Shown piece after piece: positions 44,068 through 54,288 of a DNA stretch of 64,000 nucleotides (its first letter is position 1; each line of letters opens with the position of its first letter). Under the pieces are notes generated by a model, which ran no database searches, was not told the DNA's origin, and saw nothing but the letters and a program-made list of their open reading frames with translations. The translations under genes were made by a program, and so were the position numbers. This DNA is from Mesorhizobium loti (GTDB lineage Bacteria > Pseudomonadota > Alphaproteobacteria > Rhizobiales > Rhizobiaceae). The stretch is from assembly GCF_003148495.1 (NCBI RefSeq), contig NZ_QGGH01000003.1, positions 310,001 through 374,000 of the forward strand. Reading direction: 5' to 3'.

Positions 44068-44239
44068 GGTATGGTGATATTCACGTGATGCTGGCCTGCA
44101 AGCGTTGGTTTCCTGCGCCTCCGGTGCTCACGTCTTTCAAGTGCGCTCCGCTCCGGTTCTCGGAAACCGTCTTGTTTGGTCGCTACGCGCCCGTCTTCGA
44201 CTCCGACTCGGCCTGACCTGAATCTCAATACACCCTTGG
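44068..44239. other. Intergenic region between convergent genes
   Basis: 172 bases separate the DUF1674 stop from the HAD stop. They hold a CTCCGG-rich stretch (about 44117-44163) with similar purine/pyrimidine blocks that resembles rhizobial intergenic repeats, but no strong hairpin with a U-tract was found. Confidence 0.3.
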
Positions 44240-44905
44240 CTAGGCGGCGCTGCGCTGCGGCTCAAGCGCGATCCAGCCGTTTTCGTCGAGTGTGATGCCG
44301 ATCCCCTCGTAACCTCCTATCGCGGCGTGCTGGCTTTGCAGCGCATGCTTGTGCGTGGCGTTGATGATCATGACCGCCGCGCCCGCCGCCTCGGCTGCCG
44401 TGATGCCGGCTGGAGCATCCTCGAACACGAGGCAGTCGCGCGCATCGAAGCCGAGCCGTTCCGCGCCAAGCCGGAAGCAATCGGGCGCCGGCTTGCCGCG
44501 GGAGACATCTTCCGCCGCGACGATGACGGCCGGGACAGGGATGCCCGCAGCCTGCATGCGCAACAGCGCCAGTTCGCGCGGCGCGGAGGTGACGATCGCC
44601 CAGCGCTCGGGGGGCAGCGAATTGAGAAACGCGGCTGCGCCGGCGATCTGGAGAATGCCATCCAGATCGGCCGCCTCGGCCTTCAGCAGCAGGTCGGCCT
44701 CGTGCGCCGGGTCGACGCCTGGAAGTGCCAGGCCGGTGATGGTCTCGATCGCCCGCACGCCGTGGATCGTCGGCAGGAAGGCGGAGACGTCGAGGCCCTG
44801 GCGGTGTGCCCAATCGCTCCACACCCGTTCCGCCGAGGCGATGGAATTGATGAGCGTGCCGTCCATATCGAAGAGGAAGGCCGCGAATTTTCTGCCTGAA
44901 TACAT
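44240..44905 (-). CDS. HAD-superfamily phosphatase (beta-phosphoglucomutase-like)
   Basis: A 221-residue hydrolase. Motif I is FLFDMDGTLINS (nucleophile Asp), motif II WAIVTSAPRE, motif III GKPAPDCF and motif IV FEDAPAGITAAEAAG. It likely dephosphorylates sugar phosphates. The ATG at 44905 follows AAGGA; the long upstream frame is not supported. A transglutaminase-like gene is divergent. Confidence 0.93.
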   Translation of the reverse strand: MYSGRKFAAFLFDMDGTLINSIASAERVWSDWAHRQGLDVSAFLPTIHGVRAIETITGLALPGVDPAHEADLLLKAEAADLDGILQIAGAAAFLNSLPPERWAIVTSAPRELALLRMQAAGIPVPAVIVAAEDVSRGKPAPDCFRLGAERLGFDARDCLVFEDAPAGITAAEAAGAAVMIINATHKHALQSQHAAIGGYEGIGITLDENGWIALEPQRSAA

Positions 44906-45071
44906 GGTTTTCCTTGAGTCCGGGGGAGCGCTTGTGGCGTTCCCGAACCTAACGTCTCGGCCACGGCAGGGGAAGACACGGGCCGGGCTTTTCGATCGGC
45001 CCAGGGAACCATGGCCAGTCTTTTCGCGTTTGAGCAAAACTGTTTTCCACGACGACCGAAGGGGGACTGCG

Positions 45072-45941
45072 ATGCTGATCCGGCTCGGCTACGAAATCGC
45101 CATTGAATGCACCGAGGCCACCCCCGTGATTTCGTTGCTCGAAGTCCACAAGGACCGCCAGGCCGACATCAAGCGGCAGACGCGCGTGCTGACCTCGCCT
45201 TCGGTGCCAACCAAGCTCTACCACGATCTGCATGGCAATGCCTGCCGCCGCTTCACGGCGCCCGCCGGTGGTTTTCGTATCCTGTATGACGCGGTCGTCG
45301 AGGACAGCGGCGAAACGGACGAGGTCAACACACTGGCCAGTGAAGTGCCGGTGGCGGACCTGCCCGACGAGGTGCTTTTCTATCTCCTGGGCAGCCGCTA
45401 TTGCGAGACGGATCATCTGAGCGGCCTGGCCTGGCAGCTCTTCGGCCATCTTCCGCCCGGCTGGGCGCGCGTGCAGGCGATCGTCGACTATGTCCACAAC
45501 CGGCTGTCGTTCGGCTATGGCTATGCACGGTCGACCCGCACCGCAGCGCAGGCGCATGAGGAGCGGGTCGGCGTCTGTCGCGACTTTGCCCATCTGGCGA
45601 TCACGCTGTGCCGCTGCATGAACATTCCCGCGCGCTATGTGAACGGCTATCTCGGTGATATCGGCGTGCCGGTCGATCCGGCGCCGATGGATTTCTCGGC
45701 TTGGCTGGAAGTGTTCCTCGACGGCAAATGGTACACGTTCGATGCCCGCCACAACACGCCGAGGACCGGCCGCGTCGTCATCGCGCGCGGCCGTGACGCC
45801 ACCGACGTGCCGCTGCTGCACAGCTTCGGCCCGCATCGGCTCGGCCTGTTCAAGGTGTGGACCTACGAACAGGAAGGCAATCTGTTCAACCCGCCCTATC
45901 ACGGCATCGACAGGACGGCCAGCGCACGGATGCTGGCCTAG
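45072..45941 (+). CDS. Transglutaminase-like family protein
   Basis: A 289-residue protein. An N-terminal beta domain precedes the transglutaminase core with the nucleophile Cys169 in ERVGVCRDFAHLAI. The usual HAW histidine position reads FSAW, and a histidine appears later in FDARHN. The ATG at 45072 follows AAGGGGG. It may be a cysteine peptidase or amidase rather than a cross-linker. It stands alone. Confidence 0.88.
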   Translation: MLIRLGYEIAIECTEATPVISLLEVHKDRQADIKRQTRVLTSPSVPTKLYHDLHGNACRRFTAPAGGFRILYDAVVEDSGETDEVNTLASEVPVADLPDEVLFYLLGSRYCETDHLSGLAWQLFGHLPPGWARVQAIVDYVHNRLSFGYGYARSTRTAAQAHEERVGVCRDFAHLAITLCRCMNIPARYVNGYLGDIGVPVDPAPMDFSAWLEVFLDGKWYTFDARHNTPRTGRVVIARGRDATDVPLLHSFGPHRLGLFKVWTYEQEGNLFNPPYHGIDRTASARMLA

Positions 45942-46233
45942 AGCTTTTCGCAGCCGGATTCTGATCCGCTTCGAGACACTGCATCCTTCGAGCCTCTGTG
46001 CCGGATCGGGACCCGGATCGACATGCCGTCGATCATGGTAAGCGCTTCGTAAACGAAGTCGCTTCCTTGAATTTCCGTTTACCTATTGTTTACCTTACAT
46101 CCTTCGTAACCCAAGCAAAAACAACAGTTTGATTGCCTGATCCCGGGCTGCGCGGAAGCGACCGCGCAATCCGGCCGGATTCCTGCATTGGCCTTTCCAC
46201 GGCGACGAGGCCGAGGCGAGCGGAGGCTGTAGG
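45942..46233. promoter_or_regulatory. Upstream region of the vWA/Tad-like gene with GTTTACC repeats
   Basis: 292 bases with no gene. A direct heptamer repeat GTTTACC lies at 46077-46083 and 46088-46094, eleven bases apart. A short dyad CTTCG-TAAA-CGAAG precedes it. The repeat could be a binding site on one face of the helix; the regulator is unknown. Confidence 0.4.
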
Positions 46234-47709
46234 ATGCGGAATTACGGGGGTCTTGTTCACGCGGTCGGTGGGTTCGCCAGGGATCGCGGTGGAAATTTCG
46301 CAGTCCTGTTCGGCCTTGCTGCCTCGGTCTTGGCGCTGGGCGTTGGCTTTTCCGTCAACGTCTCTCAGCTGTACAATGCCAGATCGAGCCTGCAGGGCGT
46401 GGTCGATGCCGCCGTGACATCGACCGCACGCGACCTGACGACCGGCGCCATCAAGGAGGCCGATGCCAACAAATCGGTTCAGGCCTTTCTCGATGCCAAC
46501 AGCACGGCGGGCATCCTGCAGGTCGACCAGATCGTGCTCGACAGACTGACGGTCAACAGTACCGCCAAGACGGTCCAAGCCGACGCCCATGTCGATGTCG
46601 CGCTGTATTTCCCGATTTTTGGCACGGGTGACATGAAACGCGTCACCGCTTCCACAACGGCGCTCTATTCGGACAAGGCCGTCGAAGTGGCGATGATGCT
46701 AGACATTACAGGATCGATGGCGAAGCGGGGTAAGGTCGACAAGATCGGCGATCTGAAAGCAGCTGCAAGAAACGCCGTTCAGACGATGCTCCAGAACCAG
46801 GATCCGAAGAACCCCCGCATCCGCGTCGCAATTGTGCCCTACGCATCTGGCGTGAACGCCGGCAAGCTGGCGGAAAACGTCTATGCCGAGAACCAAGGGA
46901 GCTCTGAGCTGCCACCGGTTGCCGGCAGTTCGCTTCTCGTCGCCAAGACGGGCAAAGACTTGCTGCCGTCCTTCAGCGACTACATCTCCATTGTTGGCGC
47001 GGCGATGCCACACCCCGATAATTGCACGACGGAGCGCAAGGACAAAAACGGCGATGCGGATTTGAGCGCCGACGGCCCAGAGACGGTTCGCACGGACAGG
47101 ACCGGCAAGAAATATTATGCCCTGGTCAACCGGGATGATCATCTCAGTGGTGGGGGAATGAACAGGTGCCCTGATGCGGAAGTGATCCCGCTGACCGCGG
47201 ATTCCGATGCATTGCTTGATTCGATCGACGACTTCCAGGCCGATGGTTATACGGCCGGCGCGATCGCCATTCAGTGGACCTATTATATGCTGTCGCCGCA
47301 ATGGCGCGCCGCGATCGAGAATGCCGGTCTCGGCAAAGGCGCCTCGGATGCCAATGCGAAGAAGATCGCCAAGGTTGCGATCCTGATGACCGATGGCCAG
47401 TTCAATACTGCCTTCGCCGGTGCGGGGGGCAGCTACAACAGCCAGGGCAACCTTGCGCGCGGCAACGCCGAAACGCTGTGCGGCAACATGAAAAATGACG
47501 GCATCGAGATTTTCACCATCGGCTTCGATCTGAACGACAAGGACATGTCGGCGACCGAGCGGGACCAGGCAAAGGCGGTGCTGAAGGACTGTTCGTCGAA
47601 GGACGTGTCCACCAACAGGCATTACTTCGAGGTATCCACCGGAGTAGAATTGAACGACGCCTTTCAGGAAATCATCCGCAACACCGAAAAGGTCGTCCTG
47701 ACCCAGTAA
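46234..47709 (+). CDS. TadE/G-like protein with von Willebrand factor A domain
   Basis: A 491-residue protein. The N-terminal 20-60 region is a Tad-like pseudopilin segment (RDRGGNFAVLFGLAASVLALGVGFSVNVSQLYNARSSLQ would span the membrane helix; the central part is FAVLFGLAASVLALG). Residues 150-490 form a vWA domain with MIDAS MLDITGS (Asp157, Thr159, Ser161) and a later DGQFN. Such proteins occur with Flp/Tad pili, but no tad genes are nearby, so it is an orphan. A hairpin follows the stop. Confidence 0.85.
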   Translation: MRNYGGLVHAVGGFARDRGGNFAVLFGLAASVLALGVGFSVNVSQLYNARSSLQGVVDAAVTSTARDLTTGAIKEADANKSVQAFLDANSTAGILQVDQIVLDRLTVNSTAKTVQADAHVDVALYFPIFGTGDMKRVTASTTALYSDKAVEVAMMLDITGSMAKRGKVDKIGDLKAAARNAVQTMLQNQDPKNPRIRVAIVPYASGVNAGKLAENVYAENQGSSELPPVAGSSLLVAKTGKDLLPSFSDYISIVGAAMPHPDNCTTERKDKNGDADLSADGPETVRTDRTGKKYYALVNRDDHLSGGGMNRCPDAEVIPLTADSDALLDSIDDFQADGYTAGAIAIQWTYYMLSPQWRAAIENAGLGKGASDANAKKIAKVAILMTDGQFNTAFAGAGGSYNSQGNLARGNAETLCGNMKNDGIEIFTIGFDLNDKDMSATERDQAKAVLKDCSSKDVSTNRHYFEVSTGVELNDAFQEIIRNTEKVVLTQ

Positions 47710-47724
47710 TCCGCAAAAAGGAAA

Positions 47725-47755
47725 AGGCCGCCGCTTCTTGCGAAGCCGGCGGCCT
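47725..47755 (+). terminator. Hairpin terminator after the vWA gene
   Basis: AGGCCGCCGCTTC pairs with GAAGCCGGCGGCCT with a one-base bulge and a TTGC loop. The U-tract is weak. Confidence 0.6.
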
Positions 47756-47784
47756 TCCGTGTTTCCGTCCCTGGCGCGGCCCTA

Positions 47785-47813
47785 TGGCGGCGACCTCAAG
47801 AGGTCACCCGCCG
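47785..47813 (-). terminator. Hairpin downstream of the 23-codon ORF
   Basis: GGCGGCGACC and GGTCACCCGCC are imperfect inverted copies around TCAAGA. It lies 14 bases after the stop of the minus-strand small ORF and could end its transcript. Confidence 0.4.
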
Positions 47814-47826
47814 CGCATCTCGCGCC

Positions 47827-47898
47827 TTAACGGGAAGACTGCTTCCCGAAAGTGCAATCCGCTGAGGCCACGTTCTGGAAAACGAAATCACTCGACAT
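47827..47898 (-). CDS. 23-codon ORF behind a maximal Shine-Dalgarno sequence
   Basis: Reads MSSDFVFQNVASADCTFGKQ and three more residues to TAA. The 13 bases GAAAGGAGGTGAT lie just before the ATG at 47898 and are complementary to the entire 16S rRNA 3' tail, far stronger than any other site in the window. The peptide has one cysteine and no signal peptide or membrane helix. A hairpin follows. The ORF is convergent with the vWA gene and divergent from cfa. Function unknown. Confidence 0.6.
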   Translation of the reverse strand: MSSDFVFQNVASADCTFGKQSSR

Positions 47899-48078
47899 CG
47901 GATCACCTCCTTTCGATTTGTTGAACACACGGAGATGATGGGGTCTCATTTGGGAAATGGCAAGGTGCCACCCTCAAAAAGCCGGGTGTGTGTCTTTCCA
48001 GACAGGCTGACAAGACGGGCGGACTTGCAGTCCAGTGGCAAACAGACAACATTGGCGCTCTGGCTTCGGGGAGGAAGC

Positions 48079-49347
48079 ATGGACGCCACCGACAAGGCCG
48101 CGCGGATTGTTCGAACGGTTGTTGAAACGCTGAAGCCGGGCTTTGCTGTCAAGCTCTGGACCGGCGAGCGCATTGGCCCCGCCACCGGCCCTGTGCTCAC
48201 CGTCAACGACCCGGACATTGTCTGGCAGGTGGTCCGCCGTCCCGCCTTCTCGACGCTGATCGAGATGTGGATTTCCAAGGCGGTCGACATCGAAGACGGA
48301 TCGCTGTTTGACTTCTACGCCCTGCCTTCGCAAGGCAAGCTTAGGTCGAAACTCAAGACATTGCCGAAGCTGGCGATCCTGCGTGATCTGCCAGCCGTGC
48401 TGTTTTCAAGGAAACAGATGACGGCGCGGACCGATCTTTCGGGGCGCAATCCCTTCGTCAGCGGTTCGAGCCAGGAAGCGATCCAGCATCATTACGACAT
48501 CTCGAATGCCTTCTATCGGCTCTTTCTCGACGAACGTATGGTCTACAGCTGCGGTTACTTCAAGGATTTCGCCAACAGCATCGATGAGGCGCAAATCGAC
48601 AAGCTCGACCATATCTGCCGCAAGCTGCGGCTGAAGCCCGGCGAGAGGCTGCTCGACATAGGCTGCGGCTGGGGAGCGATGCTGATCCATGCCGCGAAGA
48701 ACTACGGCGTCGTCGGCCACGGTGTCTCGTTGTCGGAAGCCCAGACGCAACTCGCCCGTGAGCGCATTCGCGCCGAGGGGCTGGAGGACAAGATCACGAT
48801 CGAGATAAAATCCTACGCCGAACTTACCGGTAGCTTCGACAAGATATCGTCGATCGGCATGTTCGAGCATCTGGGGCTCGCCAACCACGCCGCCTATTTC
48901 TCCACCGTCCAGCGCCTGCTGAAGCCGGGCGGCGTCTATCTGCATCACGCCATTACCAGGCGCAGCAAGGGCGACATCAAGAAAACCCTGCGCAAGGGTC
49001 CGGAGTTCAAGGCGCTGATCAAATACATCTTCCCCGGCGGCGAACTCGACACGATCGGCATGACGCTCGGCAATCTCGAAGCCCACGGCTTCCTCGTCTA
49101 CGATGTCGAGAACCTGCGCGAACACTATGCCCGCACCTGCAGGCTGTGGGCCGAGCGCCTGCATGCAAGGTTCGACGAGGCAATCGCCGAAGTGGGAGAA
49201 GCCAAGGCGCGGCTGTGGCTGCTTTACCTGACCGGCTGTTCGATCACCTTCGAACGTGCCTCGGCACAGATTTTCCAGACTGTCGTCACCAAGCGCGCGC
49301 GTGGCCCGAGCGGACTGCCGCCGACAAGGGCGGATCTGTACCAATGA
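48079..49347 (+). CDS. cfa: Cyclopropane-fatty-acyl-phospholipid synthase
   Basis: A 422-residue SAM-dependent enzyme that adds a methylene bridge to membrane unsaturated fatty acids. SAM motif LLDIGCGWG, substrate motifs HHYDISNAFYRLFLDERMVYSCGYF and SIGMFEHLG are visible. The ATG at 48079 follows GAGGAAG. Ends back-to-back with the MOSC gene. Confidence 0.94.
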   Translation: MDATDKAARIVRTVVETLKPGFAVKLWTGERIGPATGPVLTVNDPDIVWQVVRRPAFSTLIEMWISKAVDIEDGSLFDFYALPSQGKLRSKLKTLPKLAILRDLPAVLFSRKQMTARTDLSGRNPFVSGSSQEAIQHHYDISNAFYRLFLDERMVYSCGYFKDFANSIDEAQIDKLDHICRKLRLKPGERLLDIGCGWGAMLIHAAKNYGVVGHGVSLSEAQTQLARERIRAEGLEDKITIEIKSYAELTGSFDKISSIGMFEHLGLANHAAYFSTVQRLLKPGGVYLHHAITRRSKGDIKKTLRKGPEFKALIKYIFPGGELDTIGMTLGNLEAHGFLVYDVENLREHYARTCRLWAERLHARFDEAIAEVGEAKARLWLLYLTGCSITFERASAQIFQTVVTKRARGPSGLPPTRADLYQ

Positions 49348-50096
49348 TCAGATGAAGCGCATCGTGTCGCCGACCTCGATGCTGGCCGGCCGATCGACCG
49401 TACAATAGACGCCGAGATTGTGCGCGTTGTGGCGGACCAGATTGCGCAGGATACCGGGATCATTGCCGAAGCCATCCTGGGCGATGATGGTGAAACCGCA
49501 GCGGCGGCAGGGTTCCGAGATGGTCAGCAACAGGTCGCCGATCGCCAGCTTGCGGCCGATCCATTCCGTCTCTGGAAACGACCCTTCGATTGCCGCCATG
49601 TCGACGACGATGTTGGGACGAAAACGGCGCGCATCGGGGATGCCTTCCGGATGCAATGCCTTCAGGCGCGCCAGCGAAGCCGTGGTCAACAGATGGATCG
49701 GCGCCTTGCGGTAGCGCTCCGCCGTCAGCGGGCCGGAATAGCCTGAGGCGGTGTTCTCGCGGCGAAACGGCCGGATCGAGGCTTCGAAGCCAAGATAGGC
49801 CGACACCGCGCGGTCGCTCTCGATACCCGGCGCAGCCAGCCAGTCGCCGTCCGGGATGGCGATCTCGAGTTCGCGGGCAGGCGACAGCCGGGTCCGGATG
49901 CGCGGCACCTTGTGCCATTTCGCCTCGCGATCCGGCCGGGCGATTTCATTGTCGGTGGCATCGACAAGGCCGAACAGGCGGTCGCCGTCGATGCTCTCGA
50001 CGTCGACCGAGATTGTTTCCAGGCGCTCACCGGCAAGCGAACTCGCTGGATAGCGCCAGAGCTCACTGACAGTGCCCAGTGCGGCCTCGTCCTGCA

Positions 50097-50100
<4 letters not shown>
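49348..50100 (-). CDS. MOSC domain protein
   Basis: A 250-residue protein with an N-terminal MOSC_N barrel ([20 protein letters not shown]) and a MOSC domain carrying [15 protein letters not shown], where the cysteine is the sulfur or molybdenum-ligand position. Such proteins handle sulfur transfer or molybdenum-cofactor reductases. The start overlaps the acs stop by ATGA. Confidence 0.9.
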
Positions 50101-52052
<1,952 letters not shown>

Positions 52053-52366
52053 TTCTTGACTTCCTCCCAAACCAATCCGCCGGCTTGAAACGCCGGCGGG
52101 ATCGCGACAAAGCTGCCGCGAATTCGCGGCATTATTACCAGTTCGCCCGTCATCGCAATATTAGACGTTGGATTCGCGCGGCGGGATGCCGCAGGCATTT
52201 TGCCTGCCGCTGTCAGCACTCGGGCGGGCTCGCTGCTAACCGCATGTTTTCGCGCGGAAAACTCGTTCTCGATCAGGAAAAATCAATAGACAGTTAAGCA
52301 ACGGCGCGCACACTCTGACGTTGGGAGGAAAGGAGACTCAACCAGGGACCGCCCAAGGGGACTGCC
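52053..52366. promoter_or_regulatory. Divergent region between acs and usg
   Basis: 314 bases with no gene. A perfect dyad GCAGGCA-TTT-TGCCTGC occurs at 52191-52207. Promoters for acs and usg should lie here, none read with confidence. Confidence 0.4.
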
Positions 52367-52639
52367 ATGCGCGACCATTCCGAAATGGACCTGATGCTCA
52401 AAGGCTATGGCCTGACCACGGCCAAGATTCTCTATCATTTCCCCGACCATCCGCATCTGCTGCAGAGCTTCATCTGGCAGGACTATGATCTGGCGCCGCA
52501 ATTTCCGGTGCTGATCAAGTTCATCGAATTCTGGAAGGCCAAGCTGGACGGGCCGCTGCATTCGATCAGCTACACGCACCAGAAGCTGATCGCGCCGAAT
52601 GAATGGCGCAAGGTGGACGGCGAGTTCGTGCTTCACTGA
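52367..52639 (+). CDS. Usg family protein
   Basis: A 90-residue soluble protein. MLKGYGLTTAKILYHFPDHPHLLQSFIWQDYDLAPQFPVL is the Usg-family pattern known from alphaproteobacteria, where the gene was first noted beside trpF in Caulobacter. The function is not established. The ATG follows AAGGGG. Confidence 0.85.
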   Translation: MRDHSEMDLMLKGYGLTTAKILYHFPDHPHLLQSFIWQDYDLAPQFPVLIKFIEFWKAKLDGPLHSISYTHQKLIAPNEWRKVDGEFVLH

Positions 52640-52677
52640 ACGGCGGCCGCAGACGGTCTGTTTCCATTCTGGTCCCG

Positions 52678-52697
52678 CGACAGCAGCGCCGCTGTCG
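52678..52697 (+). terminator. Hairpin after usg
   Basis: CGACAGC-AGCGCC-GCTGTCG is a perfect 7-base dyad 38 bases after the usg stop. No U-tract. Confidence 0.35.
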
Positions 52698-52764
52698 GCT
52701 ATCCTACGCAGGTGGCGCGGCAAGGCCGAGTGCCCAAGGCGCGTCCGCGATCGGGAGAACGGAC

Positions 52765-53157
52765 ATGACCGCGTTCGACTATGCCGCGCTACTGCTTCGT
52801 GTCAGCGTCGGCGGCCTGTTTCTTGCCCATGCCTATCTGAAGTACTTCGTCTTCACGCCCAAGGGCACAACCGATTATTTCCAGTCGCTCGGCGTACCCG
52901 GCTATTTCGGCTTGATCGCCATCGCAGCCGAAACGGCCGGCGGTCTTGGTCTGATCTTCGGCGTCGCCACGCGGCTGGCGGCCATTCTGCTCATTCCCCT
53001 GATGCTGGGCACGATCGTGCTCGTCCACGGCAAAAATGGTTTCTGGTTCACCAATGCGGGCGGTGGCTGGGAGTATCCGGCGCTGTGGGTCGTCTGCCTG
53101 ATCATCATTGCCCTGATCGGCAGCGGCCAGGCAGCGCTTTGGCCAATCTGGGGGTAG
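52765..53157 (+). CDS. DoxX family membrane protein
   Basis: A 130-residue protein with four hydrophobic segments. LLLRVSVGGLFLAHAYLKYFVF and AAETAGGLGLIFGVATRLAAILLIPLMLG are the DoxX pattern. Members accompany oxidoreductases or transport steps, but the role here is unknown. GGGAGAAC precedes the ATG at 52765. Confidence 0.9.
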   Translation: MTAFDYAALLLRVSVGGLFLAHAYLKYFVFTPKGTTDYFQSLGVPGYFGLIAIAAETAGGLGLIFGVATRLAAILLIPLMLGTIVLVHGKNGFWFTNAGGGWEYPALWVVCLIIIALIGSGQAALWPIWG

Positions 53158-53196
53158 GCTATCAGGCCGCGCAACGCGCGGCCTGAGCAAAAAATA

Positions 53197-54231
53197 TCAG
53201 ACCGCCGGCGGGTTGAGCCGGGCGAAACCTTCCTGGCGGCGATAGGGGAAATACGGGTAGGGGGCCGTGACTTCGCTTGCCGCGTCGAGTGTCCTGATCT
53301 GCTCCGGCGTCAACGTCCAGCCGACGGCGCCGAGATTCTGGCGCAGCTGTTCCTCGTTGCGGGCGCCGATGATGACCGACGACACGGTCGGGCGCTGGAG
53401 CAGCCAGTTGATGGCGATCTGCGGCACGGTCTTGCCGGTTTCCTGCGCCACCGCGTCGAGGGCATCCATGACCTGGTAGAGATGCTCGTCCTCGACCGGC
53501 GGCCCGAAGCTTGCTGTGTCGTGCAGCCGGCTCTTTTTCGGCAAAGGCTGGCCACGGCGGATCTTGCCGGTCAGGCGGCCCCAGCCGAGCGGGCTCCACA
53601 CCAGCGCGCCGACGCCCTGGTCGAGGCCGAGCGGCATCAGCTCCCATTCATAGTCGCGGCCGACCAGCGAATAGTAGACCTGATGCGCTACGTAGCGGGG
53701 GTAGCCGTGCTTGTCAGCCTCGGCCAGCGACTTCATCACTTGCCAGCCGGAGAAATTGGAGACGCCGGCATAGCGCAGCTTGCCCGAGCGCACGAGCTGG
53801 TCCAGCGTCGACAGCACCTCCTCGATCGGCGTGCCGGCATCGAAGGCGTGCAGCTGCAGAAGGTCGATGTAGTCGGTGCCGAGGCGCCTCAGCGCATCAT
53901 CCACGGATCTGATCAGCCGCGCACGCGACGAGCCGTAATCGGCCGGCCCATCGCCCATCGGCAGCGAGGTCTTGGTCGAGATCAACACGGCATCGCGGCG
54001 ACCCTTTATCGCTTCGCCAAGCACCTCTTCCGAGGCGCCGTTCGAATAGACGTCGGCGGTGTCGAACAGGTTGACGCCGGCCTCCAGGCAGATGTCGATC
54101 AGCCGCCGCGCCTCGCTGGCGTCGCTGTTGCCCCAGGCGCCGAACAGCGGGCCGGAACCGCCAAAAGTTCCCGCGCCGAATGAGAGTGCGGGCACTTTCA
54201 GGCCCGATGCACCGAGACGTCGATAGTCCAT
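53197..54231 (-). CDS. Aldo/keto reductase
   Basis: A 344-residue NADPH-dependent oxidoreductase. The start MDYRRLGASGLKVPALSFG, catalytic FDTADVYSNGASEEVLGEAIKG (Asp, Tyr), LLQLHAFD and SVIIGARNEEQLRQNL are visible. It probably reduces aldehydes or ketones. It follows the MFS transporter (54289) on the same strand, so both may be co-transcribed. Confidence 0.93.
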   Translation of the reverse strand: MDYRRLGASGLKVPALSFGAGTFGGSGPLFGAWGNSDASEARRLIDICLEAGVNLFDTADVYSNGASEEVLGEAIKGRRDAVLISTKTSLPMGDGPADYGSSRARLIRSVDDALRRLGTDYIDLLQLHAFDAGTPIEEVLSTLDQLVRSGKLRYAGVSNFSGWQVMKSLAEADKHGYPRYVAHQVYYSLVGRDYEWELMPLGLDQGVGALVWSPLGWGRLTGKIRRGQPLPKKSRLHDTASFGPPVEDEHLYQVMDALDAVAQETGKTVPQIAINWLLQRPTVSSVIIGARNEEQLRQNLGAVGWTLTPEQIRTLDAASEVTAPYPYFPYRRQEGFARLNPPAV

Positions 54232-54288
54232 CTTTTTACTCCTGATGGTGTGGAATGAAGGTGTCGAAAGTGGGTTTGCCGAGGACGG

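Noticed and set aside
47899..47914. Fragment of a 16S rRNA 3' end
   Set aside because: Only the anti-Shine-Dalgarno tail matches; the bases before it do not continue as 16S helix 45, and an ATG follows at the right spacing on the other strand.
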